DNA of 64,000 bases from Lachnospiraceae bacterium. Its GTDB lineage: Bacteria; Bacillota; Clostridia; Lachnospirales; Lachnospiraceae. The position numbers and the translations under genes were made by a program. Within the stretch, counting starts at the first letter, position 1. Each line of letters opens with the position of its first letter. This document shows positions 58,401-64,000 of this stretch, one piece after another. Location: NCBI GenBank assembly GCA_004558185.1, contig SFDP01000014.1, positions 5,566 to 69,565 of the forward strand, in the 5' to 3' direction. The notes beneath the pieces were generated by a model that did not search any database, was not told the DNA's origin, and saw only the letters and a list, made by a program, of their open reading frames with translations.

Positions 58401-59014
58401 CGTTGACTGAGAATATCGAAGCTTCTGAGGGATTCTACTTCTTCTCCCCAAAGTTCGATTCGATAGGGGTTCTCCTGAGTAAGGTCAAATATATCCACGA
58501 TTCCTCCCCTGATGCTAAATTGTCCCGGCGCTTCTACCTGATAAACCTTTTCATAGCCCATGGTAACCAGCTTTCCGGCAAGTTCTCCCTCCTCCAGTTC
58601 ACTCTTTTTATCAATGTGCAGAGTATAGTGCAAAAAACGCTCCAGGGGCATCATTGGGGACAGCAGCGTGCTGAAGGTAGTAACCAGTGTCATCGGTCTC
58701 CCCTGGGCAATTCTTTTTAAGGTCTTAATCCGTTCTCTTACCAGTTGATTTCCCTGAATATCCGCCTGATAAAAAATTAAGTCCTTACCCGGATAGACGG
58801 AAACCTTCCTATCATAAAAGCGAAAGTCTTCTGCAATTTCTCTGGCTCTTAACTCACTATAGGTAAGAATGAGTCTGACTGCAAACCCTTCTCCCAGCCC
58901 TGCCATCATATGAAGCTTCTGAGAATCCACACAGCCGCTTATTGAGACAGCTTCCTTCTTTCTCAGCAGTTCCTTCATTTTTCCGTATTCTGCCAGCTCC
59001 TGTAAAGGCAACAT
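55496..59014 (-). CDS. mfd: Transcription-repair coupling factor
   Basis: Removes RNA polymerase stalled at DNA damage and recruits UvrA. 1172 residues from the ATG at 59014 with GGAAGG upstream; a GTG four codons earlier lies inside the pth-mfd gap. The UvrB-like N-terminal domain has VYPGKDLIFYQADIQGNQLVRE. The RNA polymerase-interacting domain has GDYVVHESHGLGIYRGIEKVEV. The translocase has GDVGFGKTEIAIRAAFKAV, LLIVDEEQRFGVGHKEKIK, TLSATPIPRTLHMSLVGIRD and QLRGRVGRSSRVAYAF. Length and domain order are full. It follows pth as in many Firmicutes. Confidence 0.97.
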   Translation of the reverse strand: MLPLQELAEYGKMKELLRKKEAVSISGCVDSQKLHMMAGLGEGFAVRLILTYSELRAREIAEDFRFYDRKVSVYPGKDLIFYQADIQGNQLVRERIKTLKRIAQGRPMTLVTTFSTLLSPMMPLERFLHYTLHIDKKSELEEGELAGKLVTMGYEKVYQVEAPGQFSIRGGIVDIFDLTQENPYRIELWGEEVESLRSFDILSQRSIEKLESVSIYPATELILTDEELKSGIAGIKEEAAKQREQLRKQFLTEEAHRLTTHIKELEEEVLELKTGVNLESYIYFFLPQLQSFMDMFSGKECCVFLDEPVRIKEHLDGVELEFKESMSHRLEKGYVLPGQTRILFEREEVLAKVRKYPMAQIGFMEDKAALLKTDFRFSIMAKSIASYNNSFELLVRDLKRYKKGQYRVILLSPSITRAKRLALDIQHEGLSAFYTDDPLRQVQPGEVLIFHGSIKRGFEYPLLKFVVIGEGDIFGKEKRKKKRVKKYEGTKIRDFSQLQVGDYVVHESHGLGIYRGIEKVEVEKVIKDYMKIEYRDGGNLYILATGLDVIQKYASADARKPKLNKLGSKEWGKTKSKVKGAVWEVAKDLVELYAKRQEKQGFAFGKDTVWQQEFEELFPYEETQDQLTAIEATKKDMESNRIMDRLICGDVGFGKTEIAIRAAFKAVQDGKQVALLVPTTILAQQHYNNFLQRMKDFPVRIDLMSRFRTVTEQKKTLQDTKKGLVDILIGTHRILSKDLEFKDLGLLIVDEEQRFGVGHKEKIKQIKEDVDVLTLSATPIPRTLHMSLVGIRDMSVLEEAPGERLPVQTYVCEYNEEMVREAIVRELTRGGQVYYVYNRVNTIADVAASVQALVPEANVAFAHGQMKEQELEKIMYDFISGEIDVLVSTTIIETGMDISNVNTMIIDDADQMGLSQLYQLRGRVGRSSRVAYAFFMYKRDKLLKEIAEKRLQTIREFTELGSGFKIAMRDLEIRGAGNLLGKKQHGHMEAVGYDLYCKMLNEAVKNLKGIPTFLEEFNTLVDLDVDAFIPPSYIVNEIQKLDIYKRIAAIENQAESEEMREELMDRFGEVPKSVENLLRISLIRVKAHGIYVTEIKGKQEKIQVYLKDDAPIQVENIPLVLERYAKKATFTPKGTPCFTFRYKKPDLVEKAAEQLLALTEEILQNMEELLIH

Positions 59015-59026
59015 CAATCCTTCCAC

Positions 59027-59608
59027 TTAATCCACCTGCTTTACCTTTTTATTATACCTATTCATTGCCTGATCGATCTGTCCGGCAGTGATCTCTCTCA
59101 CTGCACCTATGGCATTAATTGCAGCCTCTTCCATAATCTTTTTTTCATCCGGTGAAAAATGTCCCAGAACATAGTCTACCAGATCATATCCGCTTGGTTT
59201 GTCCCCTACGCCTACTTTAATGCGCGGAAATACATCATGGCCAAGATGAGAAAGAATACTCTTGATCCCGTTATGCCCTCCGGCACTTCCTCTCTTACGG
59301 ATACGAAGCTGACCTACATCCAGAGAAATATCATCATAGATAACGATTAATTCCTGCTTCTCGTCTATTTTATAATAATCCGCCAAGGCACGCACACTTT
59401 CTCCACTGAGATTCATAAAGGTCTGGGGCTTGGCCAGAATTACTTTCTCTCCCTCTATTATCCCCTTACCGATCAAAGCCTTATGCTTTTTCTCTAAAAC
59501 ATCAATCGAATAAGTATCTGCAAGTTTATCTATGATGTCAAAACCGATATTATGCCTTGTATTTTGATATTCTCTTGTGGGATTCCCCAAACCTACTATA
59601 ATGTACAT
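59027..59608 (-). CDS. pth: Peptidyl-tRNA hydrolase
   Basis: Recycles peptidyl-tRNA released by ribosomes. 193 residues. YIIVGLGNPTREYQNTRHNIGF includes the catalytic His; KPQTFMNLSGESVRAL, VIYDDISLDVGQLRIRKRGSAGGHNGIKSI and RIKVGVGDKPSG give the remaining conserved sites. It is 12 bp upstream of mfd on the same strand, a common Firmicute pairing. A promoter lies about 195 bp upstream, beyond repeat elements that separate it from the gene. Confidence 0.96.
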   Translation of the reverse strand: MYIIVGLGNPTREYQNTRHNIGFDIIDKLADTYSIDVLEKKHKALIGKGIIEGEKVILAKPQTFMNLSGESVRALADYYKIDEKQELIVIYDDISLDVGQLRIRKRGSAGGHNGIKSILSHLGHDVFPRIKVGVGDKPSGYDLVDYVLGHFSPDEKKIMEEAAINAIGAVREITAGQIDQAMNRYNKKVKQVD

Positions 59609-59638
59609 ATCTTTTCCCTTTTATTCATATATTTTCCA

Positions 59639-59744
59639 GACTGTTCAGAACCATATAAATATGATGTTAGGGTCAAAAGCCCCTAACTATGATTCATACA
59701 GGATGTTCCTTTCATTGAAAATTTGCATGGCTCTTAAAAGTTAC
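59639..59744. repeat. Repeat family B copy interrupted by family A
   Basis: Starts GACTGTTCAGAACC and ends GCATGGCTCTTAAAAGTTAC; TTTCATTGAAAATTTGCATGG matches the copy at 38651 in reverse. A family A fragment (59661-59693) replaces part of the middle, so the A sequence was inserted into B or the two recombined. Confidence 0.7.
59661..59693. repeat. MITE-like repeat family A, 33-bp left-end fragment
   Basis: ATGATGTTAGGGTCAAAAGC followed by CCCTAACTATGAT, identical to the first 33 bp of copies 1 and 3. The right end is missing. Confidence 0.85.
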
Positions 59745-59802
59745 AAAAACTCTAGTGTAACGGTTTCTAAATAACTGCACTATATCTTGTCTTTCGCATT
59801 AC

Positions 59803-59832
59803 AATATACCTAATAATTGACCTTTCAGTCAA
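59803..59832 (-). promoter_or_regulatory. Promoter of the pth-mfd operon
   Basis: TTGACT (59827-59832), 18-bp spacer, TATATT (59803-59808). The leader would run through the family A/B repeats before pth. Confidence 0.55.
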
Positions 59833-59865
59833 GAAAATATCTTCATTATATGCTATAATTGAAGC

Positions 59866-59912
59866 AGCTATTCAAAATCCTGCAGAATCGCTGTTACACA
59901 GTTTTCCTTTAC
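59866..59912. repeat. Repeat family B internal fragment
   Basis: TATTCAAAATCCTGCAGAATCGCTGTTACACAG-like segment; the last 18 bases match the copy at 42719. The ends are missing. Confidence 0.45.
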
Positions 59913-59938
59913 AATTGAAAATGTATCCTCTAATACCT

Positions 59939-59978
59939 AAAAAAGCCGAAGGCCCTGCAAAAGCAGCGCCCTCAGCTT
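59939..59978 (-). terminator. Terminator of the mod operon
   Basis: Bulged hairpin with outer arms AAGCTGAGGG and CCTTCGGCTT and inner CTGC-TTTT-GCAG, followed on the minus strand by TTTTTT. Confidence 0.85.
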
Positions 59979-60004
59979 ACCCATTAACTCTTTGGCATTC
60001 CTTT

Positions 60005-61063
60005 TTATTCACAGCAGTTTCCTTTTGTGAGAAGCAGAACGGATTCGGGAGGAATATTGATTTCCACTGTATCTGCCCGCATTCTCCTCCAGCTCTCTTT
60101 ATCTAATTCCCAGCCAAAAGAGGTTCCTGCCTCTTTGTCCCCCGGCTTAAGCATAATCGTATAAGAAAAGGGATTTTCGATTTCCTCAATTACCCGGCAG
60201 TGAAAGCTGTTTTCTCCCCTTCCTTGACGAATATCGTGCATTCTGATTCCGACAGCAACAGCCTCACCTGTCTGCTTGGCCGTTATCAGTTCCACACCCC
60301 AATCCTGTGCATAAACATGATACTCATCCCGCTTTACTATGGAAGAGATATTTTTACAGCCTGTAAGCCGGGCTGCCACCACTGTTTTGGGGTCTGCAAA
60401 AACCATGTCCCGGCTTCCAAGGTTCTCCACCCTTCCCCCATTAATAATCGCTATGCTTTGCGCCATACGATATACCTCATCCCGGTCATGGGAAACCAGC
60501 AGAACCGTTTTATTAAAGCTGCGAATTACTTCTCTTACCTCCTGTTCCAGACGAAACCTGAGGTGACTGTCCAGGGCACAAAAGGGCTCATCCAAAAGCA
60601 ATGCCCTGGGCGTAGAAATCAAAATTCGTGCCAATGCAGCTCTCTGCTGTTGACCGCCGGAAAGCTGGTGGGGATAATGGTCAGCCAATTCCCTCAGACC
60701 GAAGCGTTCCATCATTTCCTCTATCCTCTTCTGACGTTCTTTTTTATCCTTTTCCCGTTTTGTCCCTGCCCTGATATTCTGCTCCACCGTCATATTGGGA
60801 AACAGCGCATAATTCTGAAACATCATTCCCAGAGCCCTTTTTTGAGGCGGCAGGTTAATTCCTTTTTCCGAATCAAAGAATGTTACTCCATCCACGATGA
60901 TCCGCCCTCTGTCCGGTTTTTCAATACCTGCAATACACTTTAGAGTCATGCTCTTTCCGCAGCCGGAGGCCCCCAAAAGAGCCAGGGTCTCTTCCCCTGC
61001 TTCAAAGTTCATTTTTAACCAAAAAGAGCCCAGCTTTTTTTCGATATCTACAAAAATAGACAT
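60005..61063 (-). CDS. modC: Molybdate ABC transporter, ATP-binding protein
   Basis: Powers molybdate import through ModB. 352 residues. Walker A is LLGASGCGKSMTLKCIAG, the Q-loop is MMFQNYALFPNMTVEQN, the signature is QLSGGQQQRAALARIL, Walker B is ALLLDEPFCALDS and the H-loop is VLLVSHDRDE. The C-terminal part (about 240-350) has a TOBE-type regulatory domain (VAVGIRMHDIRQG). It is the last gene of modA-modB-modC. Tungstate or sulfate specificity is less likely given the ModA/ModB neighbours and the Moco genes upstream. Confidence 0.95.
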   Translation of the reverse strand: MSIFVDIEKKLGSFWLKMNFEAGEETLALLGASGCGKSMTLKCIAGIEKPDRGRIIVDGVTFFDSEKGINLPPQKRALGMMFQNYALFPNMTVEQNIRAGTKREKDKKERQKRIEEMMERFGLRELADHYPHQLSGGQQQRAALARILISTPRALLLDEPFCALDSHLRFRLEQEVREVIRSFNKTVLLVSHDRDEVYRMAQSIAIINGGRVENLGSRDMVFADPKTVVAARLTGCKNISSIVKRDEYHVYAQDWGVELITAKQTGEAVAVGIRMHDIRQGRGENSFHCRVIEEIENPFSYTIMLKPGDKEAGTSFGWELDKESWRRMRADTVEINIPPESVLLLTKGNCCE

Positions 61064-61091
61064 ATTGTGTATAGAACAGGCCTTGCCTGTT

Positions 61092-61772
61092 CTACTGCCT
61101 CCTTCCTTTTGCCTGTGTAGCCGACTGCTTTTCCAGCAGGTTCACCGCCAGTAAAACCGCAAAGGATATGGCCATGTTAACCATAACCCATTTCAAAGCC
61201 AGAGCATCATCATTAGTACGCCATAGCTGATAGACCGTAGTCGAAATCGTTGCCGTATGTCCCGGTGTGTATCCCGCAATCATACTGGTAGCACCATATT
61301 CTCCTAAAGCTCTGGCAAAAGCCAGCACCATTCCCGCCAGGATACCCTGACGGCAATAGGGCATTCGAATCCGCCAAAAAATATAGGAATTGGACAAACC
61401 AAGAGTTTGGGCCGAGTATGCCAGAGTTTCATCAAAGGATTCAAAGGCTCCTCTGGCAGTACGATACATCAGGGGAAAGATAACCACCGTTGTAGCAAAA
61501 ATTGCCGACCACCAGGTCATGGTAACTTTCACACCGAAGACGGCCAAAAGCCATGCTCCTACAGGACGTCTGGGCCCCAGAGCCAAGAGCAGCAGATAAC
61601 CTACCACCGTAGGAGGAAGCACCAGGGGAAGGGTTAAAATCACATCCAGAAAGCCCTTAATTACCCTGGGTGCTTTAGCGATGTAATAAGCAGAAAAAAT
61701 TCCTGTAAAGAAGATAATCACTGTACTTATCCCTGCTATACGCAGAGAATTGATTAAAGGAAACCAATCCAT
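61092..61772 (-). CDS. modB: Molybdate ABC transporter, permease
   Basis: 226 residues, about five or six membrane segments (LRIAGISTVIIFFTGIFSAYY; VILTLPLVLPPTVVGYLLLLALG; WWSAIFATTVVIFPLMYRTA; GMVLAFARALGEYGATSMIAG; WVMVNMAISFAVLLAVNLL). The EAA coupling loop is RALGEYGATSMIAGY. The TLPLVLPPTVVGYLLLL region is highly typical of ModB. It is 28 bp downstream of modA and 28 bp upstream of modC. The basic C-terminus fits the inside-positive rule. Confidence 0.95.
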   Translation of the reverse strand: MDWFPLINSLRIAGISTVIIFFTGIFSAYYIAKAPRVIKGFLDVILTLPLVLPPTVVGYLLLLALGPRRPVGAWLLAVFGVKVTMTWWSAIFATTVVIFPLMYRTARGAFESFDETLAYSAQTLGLSNSYIFWRIRMPYCRQGILAGMVLAFARALGEYGATSMIAGYTPGHTATISTTVYQLWRTNDDALALKWVMVNMAISFAVLLAVNLLEKQSATQAKGRRQ

Positions 61773-61800
61773 CCTTACCTCCCATTCTGCACTGTGGCTT

Positions 61801-62712
61801 TTAATTCATGGGAGTAAAGCCTACTTTTTCAAAAACGGCATCTTGTGCATCCTCTGTCAGATAATCTAAAAATGCCTGTGCTTCTTTAACATTATTTGAA
61901 ATATTCAATACAGCTGCCGGGTAAATCACCTGACCACACATCTCGGCAGTAGCCACATCCACTACGGTGAGACCTGCAGAATAAGCATCCGTCTGATAAA
62001 TAATCCCACAGTCTACCGTTCCTTCAGCTACCTGGGTGGTAACCTCTTTCACATTAGAGCCGTAGGTAATACTTCCTGCTTTGGCAAGCTCCTCCTCGCC
62101 AAGTTCATAATAAGCAAGAATCTTCTGGGTATACTGTCCTACAGGTACATCCCCATTCCCCATTGCCAGCATAATCCTTCCTTCTTTCAGACCATTATAC
62201 AGGTCATCATAGGAATTAATATTTGCTTCATTACCTTCTGGAACGGCCAGTGCCACCTTGTTCTCCAAAATATTAAATCTTGTTTCTGATAAAACGAAAT
62301 CCAAACCTTCGGTGTTTATGGAAGCATCAGCAGTAATATCCAACTGATTCATCTGTTTCTGCCCTGCTGAAATAAAAATATCACAATCTGCTCCTTCCTG
62401 AATCTGGGTCTTCAAGGTTCCTGAGGACTCAAAATTGAATACCAGCTTCACATTGGGATGTTCAGCCATATAGGCATTTCCCAATTCCGTCAGCGTTTCC
62501 GTCATGGAGGCTGCTGCAAAAACAATCAGTTCTACTGCTTCTTCCTGAGATTCTGCAGAGACTTCTTCTTTATCCTCCGGTTGGGTGGAAGCCTGAGTCT
62601 CAGGGACTTCATTGCTTTTATCTTCCACTTTTGCTGTGGTTGAACCGCCACAGCCTGCAAGTACACCACAGGACAGGCAAATCACGCGTAACATGGTAAG
62701 CATTTTTTTCAT
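61801..62712 (-). CDS. modA: Molybdate ABC transporter, substrate-binding lipoprotein
   Basis: 303 residues from the ATG at 62712; a TTG two codons earlier is an alternative. The signal peptide ends in VLAGC (lipobox). After an acidic linker the binding protein has LIVFAAASMTETLTELGNAY (oxyanion loop AASM), FNFESSGTLKTQIQEGADCDIFISAGQKQM, PEGNEANINSYDDL, MLAMGNGDVPVGQYTQKIL and DCGIIYQTDAYSAG. These match ModA, with the Ser and Tyr contacts for molybdate or tungstate. It is preceded by a structured leader that may be a Moco riboswitch. Confidence 0.96.
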   Translation of the reverse strand: MKKMLTMLRVICLSCGVLAGCGGSTTAKVEDKSNEVPETQASTQPEDKEEVSAESQEEAVELIVFAAASMTETLTELGNAYMAEHPNVKLVFNFESSGTLKTQIQEGADCDIFISAGQKQMNQLDITADASINTEGLDFVLSETRFNILENKVALAVPEGNEANINSYDDLYNGLKEGRIMLAMGNGDVPVGQYTQKILAYYELGEEELAKAGSITYGSNVKEVTTQVAEGTVDCGIIYQTDAYSAGLTVVDVATAEMCGQVIYPAAVLNISNNVKEAQAFLDYLTEDAQDAVFEKVGFTPMN

Positions 62713-62731
62713 TTTCAATCTTGTCTCCTTT

Positions 62732-62830
62732 TCAATTACGGAAGGCCATACCGTTTCCAGTATAACCCTGTGTCTGAATCCAGACGCGGCTCTAACTCCA
62801 TGGTCACCTTTAGGAGTAAGAGCTCGAAGT
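62732..62830 (-). ncRNA. Candidate molybdenum-cofactor-type riboswitch before modA
   Basis: On the minus strand the leader between mogA and modA contains nested stems: GAGCTCTTACTCC with GGAGTTAGAGC, then GTCTG-GATT-CAGAC, then GGAAACGGTATGGCCTTCCG. The last piece resembles the conserved 3' part of Moco-class RNAs as I remember them. It sits just before the modA ribosome site, and the neighbours are molybdate uptake and Moco genes. This is pattern memory, not a covariance search. Confidence 0.55.
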
Positions 62831-62858
62831 CATTTAGGTTTATGGTTACATTGCGCTC

Positions 62859-63359
62859 TCATGGTCTGGCACATTCTGAAGCAGTTCCCTTTAAAATCTC
62901 AAGCCCATGCTTAAGACTGGGAAGAATGTATTCCAGACATTCCCGTACAGCCTTTGGACTGCCGGGGAGATTCACAATGAGAGTGCCTTTACGGATTCCT
63001 GCAGTCGCCCGACTCAGCATGGCTCGACTGGTTATCTGTAAGGAATGCCAACGCATGGCCTCCGCTATTCCCGGTGCCTGCCGTTCTACTACTGATAAAG
63101 TAGCTTCCGGGGTCAAATCTCTGGAGGAAAATCCGGTTCCCCCGGTGGTCAGAATCAAATCCGCCAAATCAGCATCGCAAAGCGTTTTCAGTTCCTCGGC
63201 CAGAGGTTCAATCCCATCCGGAAGAATTTTGGAATCAATTACTGTATAGCCTGCCTCCTCCATCAATTCCCGGATGACCACTCCGCTTCTATCCTCTCTT
63301 TTTCCTTCATATCCTGAATCACTGAGTGTAAGAACAGCCACTCGCATGGATTTACTCAT
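62859..63359 (-). CDS. Molybdenum cofactor adenylyltransferase-type protein MogA/MoaB
   Basis: 166 residues from the ATG at 63359, which has GGAGG 5 nt upstream. The MoaB/MogA fold reads RVAVLTLSDSGYEGKREDRSG, LILTTGGTGFSSRDLTPEATL (conserved GGTG and D residue), GIAEAMRWHSLQITSRAMLSRATAGI and LIVNLPGSPKAVRECLEYILP. Family members adenylate or bind molybdopterin before metal insertion. It follows the MOSC gene and precedes modA. The GGTG-SRD-T pattern fits both MogA and MoaB, so the name is left open. Confidence 0.93.
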   Translation of the reverse strand: MSKSMRVAVLTLSDSGYEGKREDRSGVVIRELMEEAGYTVIDSKILPDGIEPLAEELKTLCDADLADLILTTGGTGFSSRDLTPEATLSVVERQAPGIAEAMRWHSLQITSRAMLSRATAGIRKGTLIVNLPGSPKAVRECLEYILPSLKHGLEILKGTASECARP

Positions 63360-63376
63360 TTTTACCTCCATTCACC

Positions 63377-63814
63377 CTAATCTTCCTTTAGTATCACCAG
63401 TTCATCGCCTACACAGATACTTCCTCCCTGGAGTACCCGGGTAAAAACCCCTTCTCTGGGCATGATACAGTCTCCCATCGCTTTGTAGATTTCACAATGG
63501 GAATGGCATTCTTTGCCCACCTGGGTTAATTCCAGAACCACATCATTGCATTTAAATTTCGTTCCTATGGGAAGTAGCTTAAAGTCAAAGCCTTCCACCA
63601 CCAGATTTTCCCCAAAGGCACCCTCATCAACCTCTGCACCCCTTTGGCGAAATTCTTCTACCCGGTCATGGGATAACAGGGAAACCTGCCTGTGCCATTT
63701 TCCGGCATGGGCATCTCCTTCTATTCCCCAGTTTTCCAAAAAATTTGCACTTCCTACATTCTTTTTCTGGGTTCCCTTTTTTTCACTTATACAAACAGCA
63801 ATTACTTTTCCCAA
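63377..63814 (-). CDS. MOSC domain protein
   Basis: 145 residues, single MOSC domain. N-terminal VCISEKKGTQKKNVGSANFL; EGDAHAGKWHRQVSLLSHDRVEEF; GAFGENLVVEGFD; the Cys-containing motif ELTQVGKECHSHCEIYKAMGDCIMPREGVF; and GGSICVGDELVIL. MOSC proteins handle sulfur transfer to Mo cofactor or act in detoxification. It starts the visible mogA-modABC group. No pyridoxal-phosphate or radical-SAM domain is attached. The specific partner enzyme is unknown. Confidence 0.92.
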   Translation of the reverse strand: MGKVIAVCISEKKGTQKKNVGSANFLENWGIEGDAHAGKWHRQVSLLSHDRVEEFRQRGAEVDEGAFGENLVVEGFDFKLLPIGTKFKCNDVVLELTQVGKECHSHCEIYKAMGDCIMPREGVFTRVLQGGSICVGDELVILKED

Positions 63815-63938
63815 GGCTCTATCCTCCTATTTGATTCATATTAGGTCCCTGTATGTTCTCTTTCTCGTCAAGAGAAAACTGATGGCAGGCAGGCTTGTAA
63901 AGTTACTATTCACAGCTGATTAATATCTGATTTTTCAG

Positions 63939-63962
63939 GAAGTCCCGTTGGGGCTTCTTTTT
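63939..63962 (+). terminator. Terminator-like hairpin near the window edge
   Basis: GAAGTCCC / GGGGCTTC stem with GTT loop, then TTTTT. It points to the right, but no plus-strand gene ends here; it may belong to a small or unseen transcript. Confidence 0.6.
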
Positions 63963-63974
63963 ATTGGCATAATG

Positions 63975-63986
63975 CACTATATAGTG
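63975..63986. promoter_or_regulatory. Perfect palindrome CACTATATAGTG
   Basis: 12-bp perfect dyad at the window edge. It may be an operator for the divergent molybdenum locus or for a gene beyond the edge. ModE sites also have TATA cores, but this is not a consensus ModE site. Confidence 0.35.
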
Positions 63987-64000
63987 GTTATATTTTGTTA

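Noticed and set aside
1..64000. CRISPR arrays, phage genes, transposase genes, rRNA or tRNA genes
   Set aside because: None was seen. The dispersed repeats lack the regular repeat-spacer pattern and carry no transposase.

Overview
The window looks like chromosomal DNA of an anaerobic, endospore-forming member of the Clostridia, most like the Lachnospiraceae/Lachnospirales. The basis is the sporulation genes (sipL, spoIID, a SpoIIQ-like protein, spoVT, a PdaA-like deacetylase), the T-box leader on ileS, strong GGAGG ribosome binding sites, moderate GC, and the spread of family members. Two near-consensus sigma-D (sigma-28) promoters suggest a motile cell, although no flagellar gene lies in the window. 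Genus and species cannot be told from the sequence alone.

Layout. 1-9.4 kb: 3' part of asnS, an FKBP/trigger-factor-like lipoprotein, murI with a YwiB-type gene, ispE with a GntR/FCD regulator, a sigma-D-driven protein of unknown function, and sipL. 9.4-12.5 kb: pyrC-pyrK-pyrD operon. 12.5-23 kb: envelope and sporulation genes (PrcB-like lipoprotein, plsC, ddl-murF, GH9-like lipoprotein, SpoIIQ-like protein, spoIID), a second sigma-D-driven gene for an EF-hand-like protein, a discoidin gene remnant, a GNAT acetyltransferase and a polysaccharide deacetylase. 23-32 kb: an aconitase-family hydratase, a small HTH/membrane-protein operon behind a perfect 23-bp inverted repeat, a SASA esterase and a 1540-residue surface protein. 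32-42.6 kb: glgP, ileS with its T-box, pncB, an HTH membrane protein, trhA and spoVT.

43-53.5 kb is the most unusual region. etfB-etfA-acyl-CoA dehydrogenase lies on the plus strand. On the minus strand are a membrane-anchored tri-haem cytochrome c peroxidase (YhjA-like), resB and ccsA (System II haem attachment), fixC and fixX (ETF:quinone oxidoreductase-like) and a polyprenyl diphosphate synthase. Together they suggest an electron path from acyl-CoA oxidation through ETF and FixCX to a quinone and on to hydrogen peroxide outside the membrane. This would be remarkable in a Lachnospiraceae-like anaerobe.

53.5-64 kb: trxA, a DUF975 membrane protein, a YbaK-type deacylase, pth-mfd, and a molybdenum locus (MOSC, mogA/moaB, a structured leader resembling a Moco riboswitch, modA-modB-modC).

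Intergenic DNA carries at least three families of non-coding repeats. Family A is a MITE-like element with TTAGGGTCAAAAG ends and mosaic internal hairpins. Family B is bounded by GTAACTATTCAGA and its complement. Family C is a single 167-bp imperfect palindrome. One family A fragment is nested inside a family B copy.
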